8,649 nucleotides of DNA from Lachnospiraceae bacterium UBA1753 (GTDB taxonomy: Bacteria > Bacillota > Clostridia > Lachnospirales > Lachnospiraceae). Location: assembly GCA_002317595.1 (NCBI GenBank), contig DCHL01000126.1:1-8649 (forward strand), read 5' to 3'. Shown one piece after another: positions 1 through 6,105 of this stretch. The position numbers were made by a program, and so were the translations under genes. Each line of letters opens with the position of its first letter. The first letter of the stretch is position 1. The notes below the pieces were generated by a model. The model was not told where the DNA came from. It was given only the letters and a program-made list of their open reading frames with translations, and made no database searches.

Positions 1-295
1 TCTCAAACTCATAGGCATTCTCATCAAGCACCATCTGATTCTTTATACTCTCAATGAGAAGTTCTCTGGTCTGTGCAGGAACCCTGATATGCTGCTCCCT
101 GACCTGCTCCTCGAGCTCTTCAAGAATATTCTCGGTGGCTTTCACTCCGATATCACCCATGATGAGCGTCTCTTCAAGCTCCTCATAGAAATCATCATCA
201 ATCTCAGCATAACCGTTGAGAAGGTTATCCATCCCGCCTGCCAGCTGGTCTCTTGTCTTTGATAGTCCTGCCTTTAATCTGTCAAAAAATCCCAT
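1..295 (-). CDS. ftsY: Signal recognition particle receptor FtsY, N-terminal part (cut by window edge)
   Basis: FtsY is the membrane-associated SRP receptor GTPase. It docks SRP-bound ribosomes at the membrane and hands them to the Sec translocon. Only 98 codons are present. The protein opens MGFFDRLKAGLSKTRDQLAG and continues through an acidic helix (DDDFYEELEETLIMGDIGV, about residues 37-55), the typical N-domain helical bundle of FtsY. The GTPase G domain lies beyond the window. There is no long acidic A domain before the N domain, so this is a short NG-type FtsY as in many Clostridia. The ATG at 295 has a good ribosome-binding site (AGGTG at 303-307, 7-base gap). It is the last gene here of the rnc-smc-ftsY run, 78 bases after smc, with no terminator between. 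Ffh has a related N domain, but the start and the smc neighbour favour FtsY. Confidence 0.93.
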   Translation of the reverse strand, partial: MGFFDRLKAGLSKTRDQLAGGMDNLLNGYAEIDDDFYEELEETLIMGDIGVKATENILEELEEQVREQHIRVPAQTRELLIESIKNQMVLDENAYEFE

Positions 296-343
296 TATCT
301 ATCACCTGCCAATTTTTCTATTTGAAGTCCCTGTCATTCTCCT

Positions 344-391
344 ATTTAATGTTCTTCTCATTTAAGGTTCTTCTCATTTAAGGTCCTTCTC
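344..391 (-). repeat. Three tandem copies of a 16-bp unit spanning the smc stop codon
   Basis: On the plus strand the unit is atttaaggttcttctc (360-375). It is flanked by atttaatgttcttctc (344-359) and atttaaggtccttctc (376-391). Each neighbour differs from the central copy at one base. The last copy encodes the SMC C-terminus (EKDLK), and the smc TGA stop is made from the T ending that copy plus GA beginning the next. A more diverged copy may lie at 320-335 (12 of 16 matches). The unit is not a multiple of three and the copies after the stop have no reading frame of their own. Replication slippage is the likely origin; this is inference. Confidence 0.9.
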
Positions 392-3300
392 ATCGATAAG
401 GTTGACTGATACCAGGGCGGATACACCCTTCTCCTGCATGGTGATTCCATACAGTCTGTCAGCCTTCTCCATCGTACCACGTCTGTGGGTGATAACGATG
501 AACTGTGTTCCTCTTGTCAGCTTCTTTAGATATCCTGCAAAGCGGCCTACATTGCTCTCATCAAGAGCAGCCTCAATCTCATCCAGCAGACAGAAGGGCG
601 AAGGCTTCATATTCTGAATTGCAAAGAGCAGTGCAATGGCAGCAAGTGCCTTCTCTCCACCTGAGAGCTGCATCATGTTCTGAAGCTTCTTTCCCGGTGG
701 CTGCGCGATAATCCTGATTCCTGCCTCGAGGATATCCTCATCCTCCATAAGTTCCAGGGTACCCTTTCCACCGCCGAACAGTTCCTTGAATACCTTGTCA
801 AACTGAACCGCAATCTCTGAGAACTTCTCGGTAAACTGAGTTCTCATACCCTCATCAAGCTCCTCGATTACCTTCTCAAGAGCTTCCTTGGCCGCAACAA
901 GGTCATCATGCTGCGTACGCAGGAACTCATATCTCTCCATGACTTCACGGTACTGCTCAATCGCATTGACATTGACATCACCGAGACTCTTAATCTCAGC
1001 CTTGATGTCCTTAATCTGTGCCTTCATCTCCGGAAGGTCTGTGAGTTCGGGATCTCTCATCTCCCTGGCCTGAGACATGGTAATCTCATACTCAGTCCAC
1101 ATGTAATTATACTTACCGTTTGTAATCTCTTTAAGCCTTCCAATCTGACTGTTAAGCCTGAATACTTCCTTATCAAGATTACTCTTTCTATCTGAAAGTG
1201 CCTCACGCCTTGCAAAGTACTCCCTCTGCCGGTCTGTGAGCTCATCCTTCACGCCAAGCTTATCAGACAGCTTCTCCTTAGCCTGTTTTCCAGCATCATC
1301 ACATGCCTTGATGGTCTCCTCAATGGCAGCAATCTCTTCCTGACGGTTTGATACTTCGTCTGTAGCACGGCCAAGTGATTCCTCAATCTGTGCCATCTCC
1401 TCCTCAAGCTTCTTCTTCTCGCCCTCGATACGCTCGACATTAACCTGCTCAAACTCCTGTTTCTGAATGAGCTCGGCCGCCTTGATATCAAGCTCAGAAA
1501 GACTTGAGAGAAGCTCCGCCTCACGCTTCTTCCTGTCCTCAAGAAGCTTTGTCTGCGTCTCTATCTTCTTCTGGCTGTCAGCCTCTGTCCTCTCAGAAGA
1601 CTCCAGTTCCTTTGCAATCTGCTTCTTCTGTGACTCAATCTCAGCCGCCTGAAGGGCGATGTCAGACTCTTCTGTGTGAAGGGCCTTGTATCCCTGCTTA
1701 GCCTCTTCCTGACGAAGAACAGCCTGATTTAGGTTCATCTTTGCTGTGTTCTGCTCAATGAACTTGTTCTGCTCTTCCTCGTGAAGTGCACTGGCCTCTC
1801 CTCTGACAGCAGTCCTCTCGTCTCTCAGCTTATCAATCTCAGCATTGAGTTTATCAATATCTTCACGTGTCTTCTTCGCAAGCTTCTCAAGCTCCTCCAT
1901 CTCCCGGCTTCTTCCGAGGAGATTAGAGTTGCTTCTGTAGGAACCACCTGAGATGGAACCACCAGGATTGAGTGCCTCTCCGCCGAGAGTGACAATCCTG
2001 AGCGTGAAGTTAAACTTGCGTGCAAGCGCAAGTGCGTTATCTACTGTATCAACAACGATGTAATTGTGAAGGAGATTGCTGGCTACAGTGCTGTATTTCC
2101 TGTCAACCTTCACAAGTGTATCTGCTAGACCGATAACTCCCTTACCATTCAGAGCATCAGGAGCATTGAATTCGCGCTCGCGAACGGATGTGAGTGGAAG
2201 GAAGGTTGCTCGTCCAAGCTTATTCTCCTTCAGGAACCTGATCATGTCCTTGGCAGTCTGCTCGTCCTCAGTTACGATATTCTGGATATTGCCTCCAAGG
2301 GCGGTCTCGATTGCCACCTCATATTTTTTCTCCGTGGTAAAAATATCCGCCACTACTCCGCAGACTCTCTTATCCTTCTTCTCCATTACACGGCGCACGG
2401 AGTTGCCATATCCCTCATAACGCTCAGCCATATTTCTGAGTGCTTCGAGCTTTGAGTTGGCCTCATGGAATTTTGTCTGGCAGGCAGCAAGCTCTGCCTC
2501 CTTTTCATGAATCTGATCAGAGAGCTGTCCAGCCTTTAACTCCTTCTCAGCAATCTTCTCGTCAAGAATCCTGATTTCCTCACAGACTGCCTTGAAGGCC
2601 TTCTCGTACTCAGCCTTCTGCTCAGCAATGGCGACCTCATCGCTCTTTGCCTGAAGGATCCTTGAATTCAGCTCTGCCTTCTTGATGTCAATCTGTTCCA
2701 TCATGGCATCGCACTGACCCATTCTGGTATTGATGCCGGTTCTGGCACTGAGGGCATCAACTATGCTCTGCTGACCCTTGTCAATGGATGACTGCAGGTG
2801 TGAAATGCTGTCTGCGATGGCAGCCAGGCTCTCCTTGGCGTCATTCCTTCTCTCGACAGCCTCAGCGGTATCCTCATCTATCTCTTTCTTTGCCTTATTT
2901 ACGGCCTTTAATTCCTTATTTTTCTCATCAATAGCAAGCTTAAGTGTGTTCTTGCGCTCCCTGAAATGCTCATCCGACTGCTGGGCAGACTGGATCTTAA
3001 CCTTGAGGACGTCAATCTGACCAAGAAGCTTCTCCCTGGTTATCTCGGACTGCGAAATCTCGCCCCTGACCTTCTCGAGTTCTTCATCGAGGGCAGCAAG
3101 CTCCTCCTGAACGCGGTCAGAATCCTCCTTTGATTTCTCATAAGCCTCCAGGGTATCATTCAGATCCCCACTGGCAATTCCAACCTTATCCTCAGCAGAA
3201 TCCAGCTGTCCCTGAAGCTGCTCAGTCTCGAGAAGGAATGCATTAATGTCCAGTTTCTGCAGTACTTCCCTCTTCTTGAGATAAACCTTCGCCTTCTCAG

Positions 3301-3925
3301 ACTGCTTCTCCAGAGGTCCGACCTGCTTCTCAAGCTCGCCGAGGATGTCATTTACCCTGACAAGATTACCCTCTTCATCACTGAGCTTCTTTGTGGCCGC
3401 AGCCTTTCTGCGCTTGAACTTTACAATTCCTGCCGCCTCGTCAAAGAGCTCTCTTCTGTCCTCGGGCTTACCTGAAAGAATCCTGTCGATCTGGCCCTGT
3501 CCAATGATAGAGTATCCTTCTTTACCGATACCTGTGTCGTAGAACAGCTCATTGATATCCTTAAGCCTGCAGGGTGTTCCGTTAATGAGGTACTCACTCT
3601 CACCGGACCTGTATACTCGTCTTGCGACAGTGACCTCCTCGTAATCAATTCCCAGCTGATGGTCGGAATTGTCAAGGGTGATTGCAACAAAGGCACATCC
3701 CTGAGGCTTCCTGCTCTCAGTTCCGGAAAAAATAACGTCCTGCATGCTGGCTCCACGGAGCTGCTTTGCGCTCTGCTCACCGAGAACCCAGCGGACAGCA
3801 TCCGCTACGTTTGACTTTCCAGAGCCGTTGGGGCCAACGATTCCTGTGATTCCATTGTGGAACTGAAAATCTATTTTATTGGCAAAAGATTTAAATCCGT
3901 GGATTTCAATACTTTTTAAATACAT
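374..3925 (-). CDS. smc: Chromosome segregation protein SMC (condensin ATPase)
   Basis: SMC is the ATPase core of the bacterial Smc-ScpAB condensin, which loops and compacts DNA and helps separate sister origins. The 1183 residues match the usual length. The head has Walker A GPNGSGKS at 31-38 and a Q-loop region GQGQIDRIL at about 142-150. A long charged coiled coil runs from about 170 to 510. The hinge is at about 519-665 and includes the glycine-rich stretch LGGEALNPGGSISGGS (647-662). A second coiled coil follows to about 1010. The C-terminal head has the signature LSGGEK (1087-1092) and Walker B LLDEIEAALD (1113-1122). All ATPase motifs look intact. The start MYLKSIEIHGFKSFA matches the family, but its ribosome-binding site is poor: GGG is 2 bases away and AAAGG 15 bases away. 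It lies 46 bases after rnc, and its 3' end carries a tandem repeat. Confidence 0.98.
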   Translation of the reverse strand: MYLKSIEIHGFKSFANKIDFQFHNGITGIVGPNGSGKSNVADAVRWVLGEQSAKQLRGASMQDVIFSGTESRKPQGCAFVAITLDNSDHQLGIDYEEVTVARRVYRSGESEYLINGTPCRLKDINELFYDTGIGKEGYSIIGQGQIDRILSGKPEDRRELFDEAAGIVKFKRRKAAATKKLSDEEGNLVRVNDILGELEKQVGPLEKQSEKAKVYLKKREVLQKLDINAFLLETEQLQGQLDSAEDKVGIASGDLNDTLEAYEKSKEDSDRVQEELAALDEELEKVRGEISQSEITREKLLGQIDVLKVKIQSAQQSDEHFRERKNTLKLAIDEKNKELKAVNKAKKEIDEDTAEAVERRNDAKESLAAIADSISHLQSSIDKGQQSIVDALSARTGINTRMGQCDAMMEQIDIKKAELNSRILQAKSDEVAIAEQKAEYEKAFKAVCEEIRILDEKIAEKELKAGQLSDQIHEKEAELAACQTKFHEANSKLEALRNMAERYEGYGNSVRRVMEKKDKRVCGVVADIFTTEKKYEVAIETALGGNIQNIVTEDEQTAKDMIRFLKENKLGRATFLPLTSVREREFNAPDALNGKGVIGLADTLVKVDRKYSTVASNLLHNYIVVDTVDNALALARKFNFTLRIVTLGGEALNPGGSISGGSYRSNSNLLGRSREMEELEKLAKKTREDIDKLNAEIDKLRDERTAVRGEASALHEEEQNKFIEQNTAKMNLNQAVLRQEEAKQGYKALHTEESDIALQAAEIESQKKQIAKELESSERTEADSQKKIETQTKLLEDRKKREAELLSSLSELDIKAAELIQKQEFEQVNVERIEGEKKKLEEEMAQIEESLGRATDEVSNRQEEIAAIEETIKACDDAGKQAKEKLSDKLGVKDELTDRQREYFARREALSDRKSNLDKEVFRLNSQIGRLKEITNGKYNYMWTEYEITMSQAREMRDPELTDLPEMKAQIKDIKAEIKSLGDVNVNAIEQYREVMERYEFLRTQHDDLVAAKEALEKVIEELDEGMRTQFTEKFSEIAVQFDKVFKELFGGGKGTLELMEDEDILEAGIRIIAQPPGKKLQNMMQLSGGEKALAAIALLFAIQNMKPSPFCLLDEIEAALDESNVGRFAGYLKKLTRGTQFIVITHRRGTMEKADRLYGITMQEKGVSALVSVNLIDEKDLK

Positions 3926-3935
3926 ATCCCTATTT

Positions 3936-4005
3936 TCTATCCTTTTAATTTACAAAGATACCCGTACGCATCTATCCTTTTAATCTACAAAGATACTCAT
4001 ACGCA
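3936..4005 (-). repeat. 35-bp tandem duplication of the 3' end of rnc
   Basis: Positions 3936-3970 and 3971-4005 are head-to-tail copies that differ at 3 of 35 bases. The 3971-4005 copy contains the last codons of rnc (YEYLCRLKG) and its TAG stop at 3972-3974. The 3936-3970 copy lies entirely in the rnc-smc gap. Both contain AAAAGGATAG on the coding strand, so the duplication leaves an SD-like AAAGG near smc, though 15 bases from its ATG. Without the duplication, rnc and smc would be only 11 bases apart. Confidence 0.92.
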
Positions 4006-4655
4006 GCCTTCTGCTGAGCACTCTTTCTTGATGCGCCGGTTCCTCTTCCTACAGCCTTGCCGTCAATCACAAGTTCCTCGACATATGTCCTGTTGTTGGA
4101 CGGACCCTCTTCACTGATATTCTCATAACAGATTGTACCGCCACGTTTCTGTATTTCTTCCTGGAGGATTGTCTTTGAATCCGTGAAAAGCACGCGGTGT
4201 TCCCAGCCGCTCAGCAGAAATCTGCTAATGTACTTCTCGGCATTCTCAAATCCACCGTCAACGTATATCGCACCGGCAACAGCTTCAAACACATCACACA
4301 GGATGCTGTCGCGGTCTCGTCCGCCGCAGGCTTCCTCACCCTTTCCGAAGAGTATGTACTTAGGAAGACCAAACTCCCTTGCACAGCCCGCAAGCGTAGG
4401 CTCGCATACCAGCGCCGCCCTGGTCCTCGTCATCTCACCCTCTTTTTTCTCAGGGTAATTCTCAAACAGGAACCGACTTACGGCAAGCTCAAGCACTGCG
4501 TCTCCCAAAAACTCCAGACGCTCATAGTCACCTATGTTATTTATTAACTTTTCATTGGCATAGGAGGAGTGCGTAAGCGCCCTTTCAAGGAGCTTCCTGT
4601 CAGAAAAATGATAATCTATCATTTCCTCAAACGCCGAAAAATCAAGTAAATTCAT
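3972..4655 (-). CDS. rnc: Ribonuclease III
   Basis: RNase III cuts double-stranded RNA, including rRNA precursors and structured mRNA leaders, using two metal ions as a homodimer. The 227-residue protein has the full two-domain layout. The nuclease domain (about 8-150) carries the signature ERLEFLGDAVLEL. E45, E48 and D52 correspond to the conserved acidic residues of that motif, and D121 and E124 lie in CDVFEAVAGAIY. The dsRNA-binding domain spans about 159-223 and ends in the GTGASRKSAQQKAA helix. ALTHSSYANE near residue 26 is typical of clostridial enzymes. The chosen ATG lacks a clear Shine-Dalgarno sequence. Met12 is the only nearby alternative, but its GAGGAA abuts the ATG, so Met1 is preferred with some doubt. 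It lies downstream of an intrinsic terminator and upstream of smc, the conserved order. The last codons are part of a 35-bp duplication. Confidence 0.97.
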   Translation of the reverse strand: MNLLDFSAFEEMIDYHFSDRKLLERALTHSSYANEKLINNIGDYERLEFLGDAVLELAVSRFLFENYPEKKEGEMTRTRAALVCEPTLAGCAREFGLPKYILFGKGEEACGGRDRDSILCDVFEAVAGAIYVDGGFENAEKYISRFLLSGWEHRVLFTDSKTILQEEIQKRGGTICYENISEEGPSNNRTYVEELVIDGKAVGRGTGASRKSAQQKAAYEYLCRLKG

Positions 4656-4706
4656 ACTATGGTTCAGCTTTCTATATTAAAAAAACCACATGTTCTATCT
4701 ACATAC

Positions 4707-4742
4707 AAAAAACGGTCCCCCCTGGTAGCAGGACCGCCTTTT
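4707..4742 (-). terminator. Rho-independent terminator after acpP
   Basis: On the minus strand, CGGTCC (4731-4736) pairs with GGACCG (4713-4718), and the 3' arm is followed by six T (4707-4712). The loop is about 12 bases and can pair further (CCTG with CAGG). Four A before the stem could extend pairing into the T tract. It sits 26 bases after the acpP stop and about 50 bases before rnc, so it should end or reduce plsX-acpP transcripts. How efficient it is cannot be read from the sequence. Confidence 0.85.
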
Positions 4743-4768
4743 AGCCCATTCTACATGTTTGTGAAAGA

Positions 4769-4999
4769 TCACTCAACAGCCTTTCTGATCTGCTCAACAG
4801 CATCTCCAACTGTCACAATCTTCTCTGCATCCTCTGTCTCAATCTGAACATCAAACTCTTCCTCAATACCCATAATAATCTGGAAAATATCAAGGGAATC
4901 TGCACCGAGATCATCTGTGAAGGTTGTCTCTAAAGTAATCTCTGATACGTCTACGTTAAGTACCTCAGCAATAATTTTCTGAATCTTCTCAAATTCCAT
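4769..4999 (-). CDS. acpP: Acyl carrier protein
   Basis: This small acidic protein carries growing acyl chains on a 4'-phosphopantetheine arm during type II fatty acid synthesis and supplies acyl groups to PlsX. The 76 residues are the normal ACP length. The attachment serine is Ser35 in the family motif GADSLDIFQ, followed by the helix II recognition region IIMGIEEEFD. The rest (TFTDDLG before, EKIVTVGDAVEQI after) is typical of Clostridia. The ATG at 4999 has AAAGG (5007-5011 on the complement) as its ribosome-binding site. It follows plsX by 45 bases with no terminator, so the two are probably co-transcribed. An intrinsic terminator lies 26 bases after its stop. The placement next to plsX supports the main fatty-acid ACP rather than a specialised carrier. 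Confidence 0.97.
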   Translation of the reverse strand: MEFEKIQKIIAEVLNVDVSEITLETTFTDDLGADSLDIFQIIMGIEEEFDVQIETEDAEKIVTVGDAVEQIRKAVE

Positions 5000-5010
5000 C
5001 TTTTTTATCC

Positions 5011-5025
5011 TTTCATATATTGAAA
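5011..5025 (-). promoter_or_regulatory. Small inverted repeat overlapping the acpP ribosome-binding site
   Basis: The plus strand reads tttcatatattgaaa: perfect 5-bp arms TTTCA/TGAAA around a 5-bp TATAT centre. On the coding strand the right arm is TGAAA, running straight into the GG of the acpP Shine-Dalgarno sequence. It could be a weak operator or a weak RNA hairpin, but in A+T-rich sequence an element this short may be chance. Confidence 0.3.
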
Positions 5026-5044
5026 TTAGAATATTTTATCTGCA

Positions 5045-6052
5045 TCAGATAGTAAGATTAATCTTCTCTGATATCTTATCACTGATATGCTGCTGTTTGA
5101 ACAGTATACACTGTTTTATCGAATTCTTGACTTCCTTCTCAGTTGCATTTCCATGAGTCTTGACAACCAGTCCGTTAAGTCCAAGCATCGGCGCTCCGCC
5201 GTACTCATCTGCTGTAAACTTCTTGAGTGTCTTCTTGAGGGCATCCTTGATGAGAAGTGCACCAATCTTGCTCTTGAAGGTGCTTGTAATTCCCTTCTTC
5301 ACTTCCTTGAGAAGTACTCCGCCAACTCCCTCGTAGGTCTTCAGAAGCACATTGCCGGCGAAAGCCTCGCATACGACAACATCAACTGCTCCGTAGGGAA
5401 CATCCCTGGCCTCAACTGAACCAACGAAATTGATATCTGGACAGTTCTGCAGAAGAGGGAATGTATCCTTTACAAGCTGATTGCCCTTCTCCTCCTCGGC
5501 TCCGATGTTGAGGATTCCAACCTTGGGATTCTTGACCCCTACAATGTTCTCCATATACACCGCGCCCATCTTGGCGAACTGTACGAGATGTGAAGGTCTT
5601 GCATCCACATTGGCTCCACAGTCAATGAGAAGTGTCATTCCAGTTGCAGTGGGAATCATCGGTGCAAGAGGAGTCCTCTCAACGCCCTTAATCCTTCCTG
5701 CCACAAGCTGTCCTCCGACAAGCACTGCCCCGGTACTTCCTGCAGAAACAAAAGCGTCGCAGGTTCCATCCTTGACAGCCTTGAGACCGACAACTATGGA
5801 TGAATTCTTCTTGCGTCTGATGGCCATTACAGGAGCCTCATCATTTGTGATGATCTCCGGTGCATCAAGAATCACAATCCTGTCCCCGGAATAGCCTGCT
5901 TTGTCAAGCTCAGCCTTAACAACTGCCTCAGGTCCAGTGAGAAAAATCTTTATATTGTCATTCTCCACGGCAGCCTCAACTGCCCCTTTTACTATTGCAC
6001 CAGGAGCATTGTCCCCGCCCATGGCATCAACTGCTACATTTACGTATTCCAT
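5045..6052 (-). CDS. plsX: Phosphate acyltransferase PlsX
   Basis: PlsX converts acyl-ACP and phosphate to acyl-phosphate, the donor that PlsY uses to acylate glycerol-3-phosphate, the first step of phospholipid synthesis in most Gram-positive bacteria. It is a peripheral, soluble enzyme. The 335 residues match the family. Visible landmarks are VAVDAMGGDNAPG (6-18), SAGSTGA (103-109), NIGAEEEKGNQLVKDT (182-197), VCEAFAGNVLLKTYEG (227-242) and KTHGNA (298-303). The ATG at 6052 has a strong site, GGAGG at 6060-6064 with a 7-base gap. A sigma-A-like promoter lies just upstream, so it probably starts its own transcript with acpP. Unlike the Bacillus order, no fabD or fabG lies between plsX and acpP, and rpmF is not immediately upstream. 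Confidence 0.97.
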   Translation of the reverse strand: MEYVNVAVDAMGGDNAPGAIVKGAVEAAVENDNIKIFLTGPEAVVKAELDKAGYSGDRIVILDAPEIITNDEAPVMAIRRKKNSSIVVGLKAVKDGTCDAFVSAGSTGAVLVGGQLVAGRIKGVERTPLAPMIPTATGMTLLIDCGANVDARPSHLVQFAKMGAVYMENIVGVKNPKVGILNIGAEEEKGNQLVKDTFPLLQNCPDINFVGSVEARDVPYGAVDVVVCEAFAGNVLLKTYEGVGGVLLKEVKKGITSTFKSKIGALLIKDALKKTLKKFTADEYGGAPMLGLNGLVVKTHGNATEKEVKNSIKQCILFKQQHISDKISEKINLTI

Positions 6053-6070
6053 GACCTCTCCTCCATACCT

Positions 6071-6089
6071 TTTCTAACTATAATAGAAA
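6071..6089 (-). promoter_or_regulatory. Inverted repeat framing the plsX -10 element (possible operator)
   Basis: The plus strand reads tttctaactataatagaaa, with perfect 6-bp arms TTTCTA/TAGAAA and a 7-bp centre that contains the -10 hexamer. Allowing one bulged T, the arms extend outward to CCTTT and AAAGG. A protein bound here would block RNA polymerase. It does not match a fatty-acid regulator site that I can name with confidence (FapR or FabT). In transcripts reading through from the GH2 gene it could form a weak hairpin, but no T run follows, so it is not a terminator. Confidence 0.4.
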
Positions 6090-6105
6090 GGCAGTTAAAA
6101 ATCAA
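6077..6105 (-). promoter_or_regulatory. Candidate sigma-A promoter of plsX-acpP
   Basis: On the minus strand, -35 TTGATT (6100-6105) and -10 TATAGT (6077-6082) are separated by 17 bases, the ideal spacing. They match the consensus at 4 of 6 and 5 of 6 positions. Transcription would begin near 6070 and give a leader of about 18 bases with the plsX ribosome-binding site inside it. The -35 lies in the last codons of the GH2 gene. No start-site data are available, so this rests on pattern alone. Confidence 0.6.

Noticed and set aside
302..337. An 11-codon reading frame (ATG 337, TGA 302-304) in the smc-ftsY gap, preceded by AGGAG and ending in the ftsY ribosome-binding site
   Set aside because: The AGGAG is only one base from the ATG, the peptide has no recognisable features, and such short frames are common by chance. 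A leader peptide is possible but unsupported.
402..711. Plus-strand reading frames opposite smc (and similar ones opposite rnc, plsX and the GH2 gene)
   Set aside because: They lie antisense to long conserved genes, have low-complexity Ser/Leu-rich translations caused by Glu/Lys codons on the other strand, and lack ribosome-binding context. They are shadows.
4656..4706. TAATAT/TATAGA as a -10 element for rnc, with TTGTAT as -35
   Set aside because: The spacing is 23 or 26 bases and the hexamers match poorly, so I do not call a promoter.
4773..4802. CTCAACAGC repeated 21 bases apart at the acpP 3' end, encoding AVE twice (AVEQIRKAVE)
   Set aside because: GDAVEQI is normal for ACP C-termini and the final AVE is within usual family variation, so this is not good evidence for a third duplicated gene end.
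5041..5053. ATCTG-ATG-CAGAT hairpin at the plsX stop, as a terminator
   Set aside because: The stem is only 5 bp and is followed by AAAAT on the transcribed strand, not a T run, so plsX and acpP are probably co-transcribed.
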